Positions 40,614 to 49,012 of a DNA stretch of 64,000 nucleotides are shown here, in pieces. The DNA lies in assembly GCF_017571495.1 (NCBI RefSeq), contig NZ_JAGETZ010000013.1, positions 161,572-225,571 of the forward strand, given 5' to 3'. Position 1 is the first letter of the stretch. Every line of letters starts with the position of its first letter. The notes below the pieces were generated by a model. The model did no database searches and had not been told where the DNA came from. It saw only the letters and a program-made list of their open reading frames with translations. The position numbers were made by a program, and so were the translations under genes. The stretch is from Hymenobacter negativus. Its GTDB lineage: Bacteria > Bacteroidota > Bacteroidia > Cytophagales > Hymenobacteraceae.

Positions 40614-41513
40614 CTAAATGATTTGCAGCATGGTGGCGGTGTGGTCCGACATGCGCTGAGCCAGGCCCGCTAAGCCCGCGCCCGGCCCAGCATCCATTGT
40701 AATTGAGCTGGCCGAAGCCACAGGCACAATCAGGCCAGGGGGCGCTGCTCCTGCGATGTCGGAATACCAATAGTCGTAGAGGCTGCCGCTGTAGGTAGTG
40801 CCCATGCCGGCGGCCCCAGCTGGGTAGAAAGGGGCATTGGCCGAGTAGCCGTCGGCCCCCCCGCGTGGCGTGATGAAACCCACGTTAAAGTCGCCACCCA
40901 TATAGCGCGCCACCAGCGGCACGGCGGGCAGCCCGTTGCTTGCAGCCCCCATCCGGTTCAGCATGTTGCCAATCTGTGCTGCTACCGTAACACGGTTGGC
41001 CTGTAAAGTGTAGAGATTGTGCAGAAACCCCACCGCAATGTTGCCAGCTGGCGTCGTGACGATGATGTATACCAAGCCCCGGTAGTCGGCCGATGAAGTA
41101 GGCGGCAGGCCCAGGTTGTTGAGCGCGGCCGTGGTCGCGGCGCGTTGGTGCAGCAGCATCACGCCGCCTCCAATCTGGAACAAAATCCGCCCCACGCCCA
41201 CCAGCGGATACGCCGGGTTGCGGCCCAATCCAATGTATTCGGGGCCTCTGGCCAGTGCGGTGATGCCACAGGATACATTGCCCACGAAATTGGCTCCCAG
41301 CCGTGCGCACGAATTGGTCAGAGCAGTGCGGGAGGAACGGTTGTTCGTGATTTCAGTGAAGCCAGCCACCGCCACCGGCGCCATGCCGACGCCCAGCCCC
41401 GCCACAATGTTGGCAAAGCCGCCACCCACCGCGTTGTTATAAGCCTGATTGCGCATTCTGGGGCTATAGCCGCCCCCATAGCGCCGCATGTTTTGGTGAA
41501 ATAAATAAGCCAT
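40614..41513 (-). CDS. EEP-superfamily phosphodiesterase/nuclease with catalytic residues retained
   Basis: The ATG at 41513 (MAYLFHQNMRRYGGGYSPRM) gives 299 aa; the frame extends to 41576 but that part lacks coding character. EEP landmarks occur in order: Glu54 in AVAGFTEITNN, GPEYIGLGRN, His165 in VGFLHNLYTL, Asp208/Asn210 in YMGGDFNVGF, Asp247 in LYDYWYSDI, and Asp290-His291 in RMSDHTATML at the end. The set and spacing recall DNase I, CdtB and sphingomyelinase. The fold alone does not say whether DNA, a lipid or another phosphodiester is cut. No export signal is present. Its inactive-looking sister follows directly. Confidence 0.7.
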   Translation of the reverse strand: MAYLFHQNMRRYGGGYSPRMRNQAYNNAVGGGFANIVAGLGVGMAPVAVAGFTEITNNRSSRTALTNSCARLGANFVGNVSCGITALARGPEYIGLGRNPAYPLVGVGRILFQIGGGVMLLHQRAATTAALNNLGLPPTSSADYRGLVYIIVTTPAGNIAVGFLHNLYTLQANRVTVAAQIGNMLNRMGAASNGLPAVPLVARYMGGDFNVGFITPRGGADGYSANAPFYPAGAAGMGTTYSGSLYDYWYSDIAGAAPPGLIVPVASASSITMDAGPGAGLAGLAQRMSDHTATMLQII

Positions 41514-41563
41514 TCGGAACGTCGTAATTAGATGACAGGCGAAGTGGAAAAGGGCCGCCGGGG

Positions 41564-42184
41564 CTAGCGCACCCACTTGAAAGTGCGCTGGTAGGTGTAG
41601 GCCGCCTGCGAGTCGAAGTGCACCTGCGCCGTGATGTTGCCCAGTCGGGCCCAGGCCGTGAGCCGGTACACCACGTTCACGAGGCCGGCCGCCGTGTTGC
41701 CGCCGAACCAGGCCTTAAACAGGGCCACCGCCGCTGGCGGCATGTCGCTCACGGTAAAAACGGCGGTCTGGCTGCCGCTCAGCGAGGGCAACGTTTGCAC
41801 CGTGCCGCTCACCGTGCCGCCTGCATCGGCGTAGTTGAGCGAGGCCCGGTTGGGGTCGACGCCGCCCTGCGGGATGTCGATGAAGTTCATCGCCTGGTAC
41901 TGCGGGTTTGCCACGCCCTTGTTCTGAAGCAGGGTTTTAACCGCCAGAATGATGGGAGCCGGCACCGCCAGAATGGTGGTTAGCTGGCACTGCGCCGAGA
42001 TAAACTGGCCGGTCTTGTCCACATACTCGGTGAGGTGGAACTGCGGCGCACCGCTTTGCATGGCCAGCGTAGGTACCGGCACAATGTAGAAGATGCTGCT
42101 ATCGTCGATGTCCTGAAAATACGTCCAGTCGACCCCGGCCTCGGAGTAAGTGCCCTGGCTCGCTGCGTTGATGATACCGGCCAT
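41564..42184 (-). CDS. Stand-alone copy of the 812-aa protein's N-terminal domain
   Basis: The 206-aa protein (MAGIINAASQGTYSEAGVDW) aligns over its whole length with residues ~10-200 of the 812-aa protein: WTYFQDIDDSSIFYIVPVPT with WEYHGDTDDSTIFYITPQPA, and MPPAAVALFKAWFGGNTAAG with LDADQMKTFKEVLNKKGGSP, then HFDSQAAYTYQ with TFDSKTALDYQ. It is beta-rich and soluble, with no enzyme motif. It starts 5 nt after the terpene-cyclase-like gene and is surely in the same transcript. A structural or assembly role is plausible. Confidence 0.75.
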   Translation of the reverse strand: MAGIINAASQGTYSEAGVDWTYFQDIDDSSIFYIVPVPTLAMQSGAPQFHLTEYVDKTGQFISAQCQLTTILAVPAPIILAVKTLLQNKGVANPQYQAMNFIDIPQGGVDPNRASLNYADAGGTVSGTVQTLPSLSGSQTAVFTVSDMPPAAVALFKAWFGGNTAAGLVNVVYRLTAWARLGNITAQVHFDSQAAYTYQRTFKWVR

Positions 42185-42189
42185 GATGG

Positions 42190-43056
42190 TTAGGAGGTTG
42201 GTGAAGAAAATTGCTGCCGCAGCTGGCGGGCCAGCGTGAGTACTTCGGCCGTCCAGTGGATTTCACCGGCGGCATCAGAGCAGAGCGGCGCGGGGCCTGC
42301 CACAGCCCTGATGTTGGGGATGGTGCGCAGGGCTTCCAGGGCCGGCTGTAGCTCACTGGCCCCGGCGGCCACGGCGTGCTCGAGGGCGTAGTGCCACTCG
42401 GCTGGGTGCGGGTAATAGGGTGTGAAGTGCGCCGTGCGTTGCGGCGCGTCGGCCACCAAGGCGGCGGCTTCGTTTATCATGGCGCAGGCTTCGGGGTAGC
42501 CGGCGGTGGCCTGCAGGCCGGCCCAGGCCAGCATGGCTACCACGTTGGTGTTGGCGCAGCAGTCGATGGGGTTGGCCACGTTGGCCGTGGTAAACCAGGT
42601 CAGGAACACGCCTTCGGGCTGCCAGCTGTGCGCCAGTTGGTGGCGCAGGGGGCCAGTGGCCCGGTATTTCAGTAGGTAGTTTTCGGCGATGTAAGGGAGG
42701 GCTTCGGCGGGCCAGTAGCCCGCCCGCACCAGCTCCAGGGCAATAACTGCTGTGTCGTCGGCATCGGGGTAGAGAGCCGTACGCAGCCAGAACGGTGGGA
42801 ATTGCTGCGGGTAGAACGCGAACGAGTAGGGGTAAACCGGGTACTTGCTGCGAAGTAGAAAAGCATAGGCTTTGCGTTTGGCTTCGGCTAGGGCCGGCGT
42901 GGCCGGCACATGGGCCAGCTCGCGCAGCACCAGCCCGGTCACAAAGCAGTTCTTGTCCTCCACTTCGCCATAGGGCAGGCGCACCGTGGAGAGAAAAACC
43001 CCACCGGGCGACTGCCGGGCGCAAATGCCGGCCACCAGCGTATCAAAATCACTCAT
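42190..43056 (-). CDS. Terpene-cyclase/prenyltransferase-type alpha/alpha protein with DADDTA motif
   Basis: The 288-aa protein looks like a single alpha/alpha barrel domain of the squalene-hopene cyclase/prenyltransferase repeat type. It contains the class II cyclase acid motif DxDDTA (Asp98-Ala103, LYPDADDTAVIALELV) and a QW-like motif (SWQPEGVFLTWF). IDCCANTNVVAMLAWAG follows. Class II terpene cyclases use DxDD to protonate an isoprenoid chain. They normally have two or three domains, so at 288 aa this would be a minimal or non-catalytic relative. Its ATG overlaps the upstream stop (ATGAGTGA), indicating translational coupling with the prenyltransferase-like gene. Confidence 0.65.
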   Translation of the reverse strand: MSDFDTLVAGICARQSPGGVFLSTVRLPYGEVEDKNCFVTGLVLRELAHVPATPALAEAKRKAYAFLLRSKYPVYPYSFAFYPQQFPPFWLRTALYPDADDTAVIALELVRAGYWPAEALPYIAENYLLKYRATGPLRHQLAHSWQPEGVFLTWFTTANVANPIDCCANTNVVAMLAWAGLQATAGYPEACAMINEAAALVADAPQRTAHFTPYYPHPAEWHYALEHAVAAGASELQPALEALRTIPNIRAVAGPAPLCSDAAGEIHWTAEVLTLARQLRQQFSSPTS

Positions 43057-44053
43057 TGCTATGGCCTAATCCTGCACCCGGCGGGCGCAAGCCAATGTGC
43101 GAGATGGCCGGCGTGCCCAGGCCCACCGTCACGCCAAACATGCCGTGGTGCATCCAGTGGCCCTCGTGCGCCGCGGTGGGGCCGCTCAGGTCGTGGTAGT
43201 ACGCCATGTCGACGCCGCATTTTTCGAAGTAGCGTCCCAGCTTACGGTGCGCGTAAGCATCCGCCCCGAACATCGTTTCGGCAAAAGTGTAGAACGAGAA
43301 CAGGCGCGGGGCCGGGTCTTGGGCAGGCAGGGTGTAGCTGAAGCCAAAAATTGGGCCCGGCAGTTCCTGGTGCATGGGCCGGCCGTAGGCCAGCTGAAAC
43401 GCATCGAGCACAGTTTTGTAATTCGATTCCAGGCCCTGTGGCTGCATCAGGGCGGGTAGCTCCCAGGGCCGCAACTCATCAACGCGGAAGTAGAATTCCA
43501 GCTCGCCGGTGGCTGGGTACCAGCCAATCATCTGGAGCACGATGGCCCGGCCCTGCACGCCCACCGGCCGTTGCAGGCGGGCGTTGAGGTAGGCCAGCGC
43601 CGTGGCTTGCCCGGCGGGCGGCACCTCGGCGTAGAGCTTGTAGGCCGTGTCGTGGGCCGAGTGGCGCACGCCCAGCCAGGCCCCGTAGCGCAGGCCGCTG
43701 GGCGCCTGAATCTGCGTGAGCAGCGCCAGGAGCGGGTCGTCGGCCAGCGAGCGGCCCAGCAGCGGCTCCACCAGTTCCCGCGCCTGGCTGAGGCGCCGGG
43801 CCGGCTCTTCCCTGGCGGGCGCTACTTCCAACGTGTAGCGAATGCTGTCGTTGAGCGTGGTGCAGGTAAACTCGAAGGGATAGCCGCCATCGGTGAGCAA
43901 ACTGGTGCTCCAGCGCGCCGGGTCGGCCTTATCCGTGAGCAAGGGCTTCAGCAGGTGCGGCAGCACGGCATCAAGCTGGGCGGCAGCGGCCGGAAAATGC
44001 TGGCGCGAAATGTCGAGGCCACGCTGGGCCGGCGCTGATAGGGCAGGGGCCAT
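43049..44053 (-). CDS. ABBA/DMATS-type aromatic prenyltransferase-like protein
   Basis: The ATG at 44053 (MAPALSAPAQRGLDISRQHF) gives 334 aa; the frame extends to 44185 through an inverted repeat and is rejected as leader. The protein repeats beta-hairpin/helix units expected of an ABBA barrel: WSTSLLTDGGYPFEFTCTTL, SIRYTLEVAP, YGAWLGVRHSAHDTAYKLYA, LQMIGWYPATGELEFYFRVD, PIFGFSYTLP and MFGVTVGLGTPAISHIGLRP. GGYPFEF and AYKLYAEV resemble the DMATS start and K-x-Y strand. Such enzymes prenylate indoles or phenols from allyl diphosphates. The assignment is by eye, and another beta-barrel family is possible. Confidence 0.5.
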   Translation of the reverse strand: MAPALSAPAQRGLDISRQHFPAAAAQLDAVLPHLLKPLLTDKADPARWSTSLLTDGGYPFEFTCTTLNDSIRYTLEVAPAREEPARRLSQARELVEPLLGRSLADDPLLALLTQIQAPSGLRYGAWLGVRHSAHDTAYKLYAEVPPAGQATALAYLNARLQRPVGVQGRAIVLQMIGWYPATGELEFYFRVDELRPWELPALMQPQGLESNYKTVLDAFQLAYGRPMHQELPGPIFGFSYTLPAQDPAPRLFSFYTFAETMFGADAYAHRKLGRYFEKCGVDMAYYHDLSGPTAAHEGHWMHHGMFGVTVGLGTPAISHIGLRPPGAGLGHSNE

Positions 44054-44090
44054 GGGGTTGTTTTTTAGTTGTTCGTTGTCCGTTTTTAAT

Positions 44091-44141
44091 TGTGCGTTGC
44101 TCGTTGTCCGTTTTAGATGGCCTGACAACGAGCAACGCACA
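44091..44141. repeat. 18-bp perfect inverted repeat between the first two operon genes
   Basis: TGTGCGTTGCTCGTTGTC pairs with its complement around a 15-nt loop. A shorter direct copy, TTCGTTGTCCGTTTTTAA, lies at 44072. The hairpin falls in the 98-nt gap and could attenuate or process the polycistronic mRNA. Confidence 0.6.
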
Positions 44142-44151
44142 AAAGCCTGGG

Positions 44152-46590
44152 TTAGTAGGCCAGCACGGCACCGTTTGGCTTCCATTGGCGTACGCCTTTG
44201 GCGGCAGAGGCCGGAGGGGCAGTGGTCGCGGCTTTGGGCAGGGCAACCAAGGTGCCTTGCTGCGTACCCTGGGCCAGCTTCATACCGTCTTTGTACACGT
44301 ACTCGGCCACCCAGTCAAACTCCATCTCCGTGAAATTCATGGGCAGGCTGGTGAGCGGGAAATGCACCGCGTACGAGTGTTCTTTCGTGGTATCCAGCGT
44401 CATGGCCTGCACGGCAATGTTCTTGGCATAGGTGGCTTTCGTGCCTTCTTCAACTCCATCCAGCAGGGTGCCGGTTGAAGTGGACGGTATGTAGCGCACG
44501 GCCTTGATGCGCACATTGATGCAGGTCAGATTCGTCCAGTCCACGATGCCAGGGTCGGCCGTAATCATGGCGAAGGTCTTCGCAGCGCTCATCGAGAAGA
44601 ACACCACACTCTGCGGATTGAACAGGTACGGCCCGAAGTCGTACTGGTCCATGTCGCTGGTAATCAGCGAGGCATGAATCATCAGCGGCGAGAGCTTAGA
44701 GTTGGCAAACAAGTAGAGGTCCTGCTCCGTGGGGCTCGCCTTGTTCTCCCCCTTGGCACTATCGGCGCTATAGGCCGGCAGGCTGATGGTTTGCAGCTGG
44801 AACCGGGGCCGTGGCTGGTCAGTGGCTGTCGAATCTTCCGGAAACACCAGTTGAATGGGGCTTTCCTGCGTGGGGCGGGGCAGGACCTTGCTAGCCGGGA
44901 TTTCGGGGAAGTACGGCTCCCCTTCGTAGTACACGTTCACCTCGGCCTTATACACATTGTCCATGTCGACCACCACCGATACCGACTGCACCAGGTCGGG
45001 CTGATTGAGGTATATCCACTGCCCGTTTTGCTGCTTGGCGTCAGACGTGTAGGGGTTGGCCTTCGCGTCGTCCTTGAAAATGTAAGTGACGGTGTAAACG
45101 TAGTCCGTATTGATGGGCGCGGCCGACAGGCTGGTGATGTTGTGCGTGGCGTTCGTGCTATCAAGCGTAAAGCGCTCCAGTACCGGCGGAGCCTGCGGAA
45201 TATTAAAGACAAAATCAACAATAATCTCCTTAACCACGGTGCTCACCTTCTTATTGGCGAAGAAGATGCTAGCATCAAACGTCACGTTGAGGATGCCGAT
45301 GAGCTCCAGTGTAATGGTATAGGCCGAGGCCTCAATGCCTTGTACCTCACCACTCACCGACGGCTGCTTCGGGTCCTTGTACACGGCCATATATTCCAGC
45401 GAGTATACGCCGCCGGCCATGTCGTCCCAGTCGGCCTCCCAGGTAAACGGGGTGCTGTCGGTGAACGTGTGCGTCCGTTCCGGCTTGTCGTCCAGCGTGG
45501 GGTATTTGATGGTCACCTGCAGGCTTTGCAGCTCCTGCGCGTCGGTCATGTACGGACCCGTGCCTGGAGCAATGGCGGGGTTGAGCGACTTCTCGCTGCC
45601 CACAAAATTGCATTTGGGCGTCACCTGGGCCACAAACTTGCGCTTGTCTACCACCGGCTCCAGCGAAGCAATCTGTTGGATGGTCAGGCCCAAATCACCG
45701 AAGCTGGGCAGCACCGTCTGGGGCTGCAAGCGCCACAGAATGGTCTGGTCTTCTTCGTACTTTTCGCTGAACGACGAGATTTGCGACACGCTAAATGACT
45801 GGGTGCCGCTGGCGTTGTTTTCCAGCGCAATGGCCGCTGCCACTTGTTTGGCCACCAAGTCCATTATCACGCTTTGGCCCCAGGTTTTCAGCTTATCCAC
45901 CACCTCCTGGGGCACGTTGGGGTTTATTTTCTTCACGTGGACCGTGGAGGCGTTGGACGAGGCCAGTTGCTTGCTGATGTCGTAGGTGTAGCTCGATGAG
46001 CTGGCCCAGTGGGTGTGCTCGTGCGAGGTCACTTGGTAGTCGAGCGCGGTTTTCGAGTCGAACGTCAGCTCCATTTCCACGCTCGGCATCATGGCAGGCA
46101 CGATGATGCTATACTGCACCTCAAACGGACTGCCGCCCTTCTTATTGAGCACCTCCTTGAAGGTTTTCATCTGGTCGGCATCGAGCCCCAACTGGAAAAT
46201 GGCACCGTTGCTGCCAAAGTCGCTGCCGGCCACCTGCTGGCCCGTCGTGCCGCCCTGGCCGTCCGGGTACGTGATTTCCACGATGGTGCCGGGCTGAAAG
46301 GGCAGAGTCAGGAACCGTGGCTTCACCCCAAACCGCGTATTGATGTCACTCGTTACAGCCATCACGGCCTCGTCGGGCACGCTCAGCTGCACTTGCAGGG
46401 TGCAGTAGCCGCTACCGTTCAGCGGGTCGCTGGTGTTGTACTGCACCAGTTGAATTTTAGGTAGCTCATTGGCCGTCATCCACGCCGGCTGCGGGGTGAT
46501 GTAGAAGATGGTCGAGTCATCAGTATCACCGTGGTATTCCCAGGTAAAGTTGCTGATTTGGACGGTGCCTCGCTTTAAGATGTCAAGCAT
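44152..46590 (-). CDS. Large beta-rich protein of unknown function (first gene of the seven-gene operon)
   Basis: The 812-aa protein starts MLDILKRGTVQISNFTWEYH. Residues ~10-200 are the domain that stands alone in the 206-aa protein (DDSTIFYITPQPAW). Residues ~200-300 are helical (VVDKLKTWGQSVIMDLVAKQ). The rest is a series of beta-sandwich repeats with the pattern V-x-V-x-x-x-Y ... F-x-W ... Y-x-L-x-Y (VTIKYPTLDDKPERTHTFTD; YSLEYMAVYKDP; VVVDMDNVYKAEVNVYYEGE; DWVAEYVYKDG). No signal peptide, membrane segment or catalytic motif is visible. Similar repeats near the C-terminus of the 1,560-aa protein suggest the two act in one assembly. Confidence 0.75.
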   Translation of the reverse strand: MLDILKRGTVQISNFTWEYHGDTDDSTIFYITPQPAWMTANELPKIQLVQYNTSDPLNGSGYCTLQVQLSVPDEAVMAVTSDINTRFGVKPRFLTLPFQPGTIVEITYPDGQGGTTGQQVAGSDFGSNGAIFQLGLDADQMKTFKEVLNKKGGSPFEVQYSIIVPAMMPSVEMELTFDSKTALDYQVTSHEHTHWASSSSYTYDISKQLASSNASTVHVKKINPNVPQEVVDKLKTWGQSVIMDLVAKQVAAAIALENNASGTQSFSVSQISSFSEKYEEDQTILWRLQPQTVLPSFGDLGLTIQQIASLEPVVDKRKFVAQVTPKCNFVGSEKSLNPAIAPGTGPYMTDAQELQSLQVTIKYPTLDDKPERTHTFTDSTPFTWEADWDDMAGGVYSLEYMAVYKDPKQPSVSGEVQGIEASAYTITLELIGILNVTFDASIFFANKKVSTVVKEIIVDFVFNIPQAPPVLERFTLDSTNATHNITSLSAAPINTDYVYTVTYIFKDDAKANPYTSDAKQQNGQWIYLNQPDLVQSVSVVVDMDNVYKAEVNVYYEGEPYFPEIPASKVLPRPTQESPIQLVFPEDSTATDQPRPRFQLQTISLPAYSADSAKGENKASPTEQDLYLFANSKLSPLMIHASLITSDMDQYDFGPYLFNPQSVVFFSMSAAKTFAMITADPGIVDWTNLTCINVRIKAVRYIPSTSTGTLLDGVEEGTKATYAKNIAVQAMTLDTTKEHSYAVHFPLTSLPMNFTEMEFDWVAEYVYKDGMKLAQGTQQGTLVALPKAATTAPPASAAKGVRQWKPNGAVLAY

Positions 46591-46770
46591 GTTGGGGAAG
46601 GTTAGGAGATGGTAAAGTGAAGAGCTTCCGGGAGCCAGCGCCGCCCAAGCCAGGGCTGCTGAAATAAGATGTTGCTAATGCGCCAGGGGTTATTAAACCT
46701 GATGAATAGTGCCGGATAAGCAGCGAGTTGTATTGTCTGTAAGTGAATGATTTTGATAGAGTTGATAATG

Positions 46771-46778
46771 CAAATGTA
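46771..46778 (-). promoter_or_regulatory. Candidate -7 promoter box of the seven-gene operon
   Basis: Read on the minus strand the site is TACATTTG, matching TAnnTTTG, 180 nt upstream of the first gene. No convincing -33 TTTG is present. Confidence 0.25.
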
Positions 46779-47068
46779 TTGGCCGATTCCATGCCCGGTT
46801 CGTGTAGAAACACCCGTTTTAAAAACCCGTTATTTCTACTTGGAAGCAGGTGAAAACACCTGTTTTAGGTCAGCGCGACAGGCGCTGCACACCAACCCGG
46901 ACCACGGGATTTTCTGCAGTGCGCACAGTGAATAAGCCGCTGCTCGCAGCGGAGCAAGAGGTTTTCCGCAGGGTGAGTCACGCCGGAAAACGATGCGATG
47001 ACTTTGGGATGGAAGCCCTGCTCCCCATCCTGCGTCCACTGGCGCCAGAACCACGCCTTGGAAAATGA

Positions 47069-47102
47069 AAAAGGCCCTTCGCATTATCGCGAAGGGCCTT
47101 TT
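47069..47102. terminator. Bidirectional hairpin terminator
   Basis: AAAAGGCCCTTCGC pairs with GCGAAGGGCCTTTT around ATTATC, downstream of the minus-strand gene at 47158. Confidence 0.8.
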
Positions 47103-47157
47103 CTGGAATCGTATAAGCAGGGCCTGGAAGCCTCATGCAACGCTTGCGCGTAGCTAC

Positions 47158-48057
47158 TTAGCGGCGGCGGGCCGCTTTGCGTTCCATGCGTTCCCGGTAC
47201 TTGCGGCCAGCCGCCAGGTGCTGGGGCTTGAGGTGAGTACGGACGGATGGCGGTAGCGGGTTGCCGGCCAGGTAGTTGTCGCGCAGGGTGCGGAACTTCG
47301 TGTCGGAGTAAGGGGCGTTGTGGACAAACATATACGTCACGCCACCGGCCATCAGCAGCAGACCGGCGGCCACCTGGCCTGCGGGTGGGTCGCTGCTCTG
47401 GGTTTGCCCGTAGGGCGACGTCGAAGTCCCCGTTTTGGTAGCGCCCGTCATGAGGCCCAGGCCGGGCAGGGCCAGCAAAATGGGCAGCTGCCCGCCCAGC
47501 CGCTTGGCATTGAAATACCCCTGAATGGCATCGAGGGTATCCTGGCGGGCATCGGCCTGCTGCTGCACCAGCGAAACAACCGGAGCGGAAGCATTATCAG
47601 GCGCTACACCTTTAGTCAGTAAGGGATTATCGGCTGAAGAGGTGCTGTGCAGGGGCGTAAAGTTTCCCCGCAGGCGGCGCCTCACTCCAGCTGGTAGGTG
47701 GCCGGTGGCCGCCAGGTCGCGCAGCACGCGGCGCTCGCGCCCCCACCCAAACTGAATGAGCTTCTTGGTACCCAGCAGCGCCAGCCCCGAGCCGATGACC
47801 ACGCCGGGCGTCCAGACACCGGCACTGGTGCTTTGCTGAGCCGGAATGATGGACGCTGCCATACCCGCCCCGCCAAAGGCCAGCCAGCCAAACCCGCCGC
47901 CTCGGCGACTTTTGAAGAGCTCATGCACGGCCCGGGCCGTATCCTGCCGGTTGAGGGTGAATGGGACCCAGCCGGTAGAGGCAGGTGTAGGCGTTTGCCC
48001 GTGAGCCGTGCCCAAAGTGAGCAAAAGAAGGAAAGCCAGAACGTAGCGGTGCAGCAT
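47158..48057 (-). CDS. Secreted or membrane protein with an internal duplication
   Basis: The 299-aa protein has a signal peptide (MLHRYVLAFLLLLTLGTAHG). Its two halves are homologous: DTARAVHELFKSRRGGG ... LGTKKLIQFGWGRERRVLRD ... LPAGVRRRLR, and DTLDAIQGYFNAKRLGG ... GGVTYMFVHNAPYSDTKFRT ... LPPSVRTHLK. Each half has a hydrophobic hairpin-like centre. The protein ends in a basic tail. The neighbour at 48204 is a single-unit paralogue. The family was not recognised; it is likely an envelope protein. Confidence 0.7.
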   Translation of the reverse strand: MLHRYVLAFLLLLTLGTAHGQTPTPASTGWVPFTLNRQDTARAVHELFKSRRGGGFGWLAFGGAGMAASIIPAQQSTSAGVWTPGVVIGSGLALLGTKKLIQFGWGRERRVLRDLAATGHLPAGVRRRLRGNFTPLHSTSSADNPLLTKGVAPDNASAPVVSLVQQQADARQDTLDAIQGYFNAKRLGGQLPILLALPGLGLMTGATKTGTSTSPYGQTQSSDPPAGQVAAGLLLMAGGVTYMFVHNAPYSDTKFRTLRDNYLAGNPLPPSVRTHLKPQHLAAGRKYRERMERKAARRR

Positions 48058-48203
48058 AAAAAAGTGGGCAGAACAAAATTTTCGGCAATTTACCGGACTT
48101 TTGCTACACCTGCCACCGCTTCGGCAGCAGCTCAGGAGCTGCCATCGGCCATGATGCTAAGAGCCTGTTGGAGTAGAAACTGAATGCGAATGAGGTAAAG
48201 CAC

Positions 48204-48677
48204 CTAGCGTAAGTTCTTCCGCAGGCGGCAGCGGATTTTGTTCGGCAGCTGGCCCGTGGCTTCATACCGCGCAATCATTTTGGCTTCGTGCTTCGGGCCG
48301 AAGGCAATGAGCTGCTGAATGCCGACGCCCATAATTGGCGCCGCGATTACGCCATAAATCACGGCAAAGCCCTCAAAGCCGAAATGAATGCCGCCACCGC
48401 CCCAGCCATAACCCCCGTTGGAATGCTTGGGAGCGCCCTCTGCTGCGGCCGAAATGCCGGCCAGGGCCAAATCGGCTCCAATGGCTCCGATGGTCATGAT
48501 GTTGCCTATCCGACGGTGCTTTGCATAGATGCGGTGGATGGCTCTCACCGTATCGGCGGAAGTGAATCGGGCAGGCGCGGCGGCTCGAACAGAATCGGCC
48601 GAAACCGAGGTTGGGGAAACCGACTGGGCTGATACCGGACCGGCGAGCAGGAGCAGAAAAAAGGCGTGGCGCAACAT
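48204..48677 (-). CDS. Single-unit paralogue of the 47158 protein
   Basis: The ATG at 48677 (MLRHAFFLLLLAGPVSAQSV) gives a signal peptide and 157 aa; the frame is open to 48743. DTVRAIHRIYAKHRRIGN, a hydrophobic pair with Gly-rich spacing, and QQLIAFGPKHEAKMIARYEA then LPNKIRCRLRKNL match one half of the 299-aa protein. Function is unknown. Confidence 0.7.
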   Translation of the reverse strand: MLRHAFFLLLLAGPVSAQSVSPTSVSADSVRAAAPARFTSADTVRAIHRIYAKHRRIGNIMTIGAIGADLALAGISAAAEGAPKHSNGGYGWGGGGIHFGFEGFAVIYGVIAAPIMGVGIQQLIAFGPKHEAKMIARYEATGQLPNKIRCRLRKNLR

Positions 48678-49012
48678 GGGAACTGACGTGTAAATGTGGG
48701 TGATTGATGAGGCGAAGTAAGAGGCCTGATTACGCCTTTCCAAATAATGAGCAGTGTGTTATAAAATCCCTTTTTGGAATAAAGTAATAGTAAATAAATA
48801 ATTGAAATTCAATATTATAATGCAGGTAAAATTGATAGTTATTTAGCCGCGTAAAGTCCTGAGATTTCACATTTATAGTTTTGAAGCGCTTCGGATTGCT
48901 TCGCTACCGCCACGGTTTAGAGGAGCCTGAAATTCTGATTTGCACGGTGTTTTCGTCGAAGCGCCGACCTTCGTATTCTGCCGGACCTTCCCCACCGGGC
49001 AGCTTCGCACAG
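48678..49012. other. AT-rich divergent promoter region
   Basis: The 335-bp gap separates divergent genes. It contains a very AT-rich stretch (about 48770-48850) with the palindrome ATTGAAATTCAAT, and TAGTTTTG at 48876-48883, which matches TAnnTTTG for the rightward gene. No gene was found. Confidence 0.4.

Larger units (their letters stand above)
46591..47157. other. Leader region of the seven-gene operon and a non-coding gap
   Basis: No gene was found. Around 46800-46870 short inverted repeats occur (GTAGAAA with TTTCTAC; AGGTGAAAACACCT), which could be regulator sites for the leftward operon. A hairpin terminator lies at 47069-47102. Confidence 0.4.
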
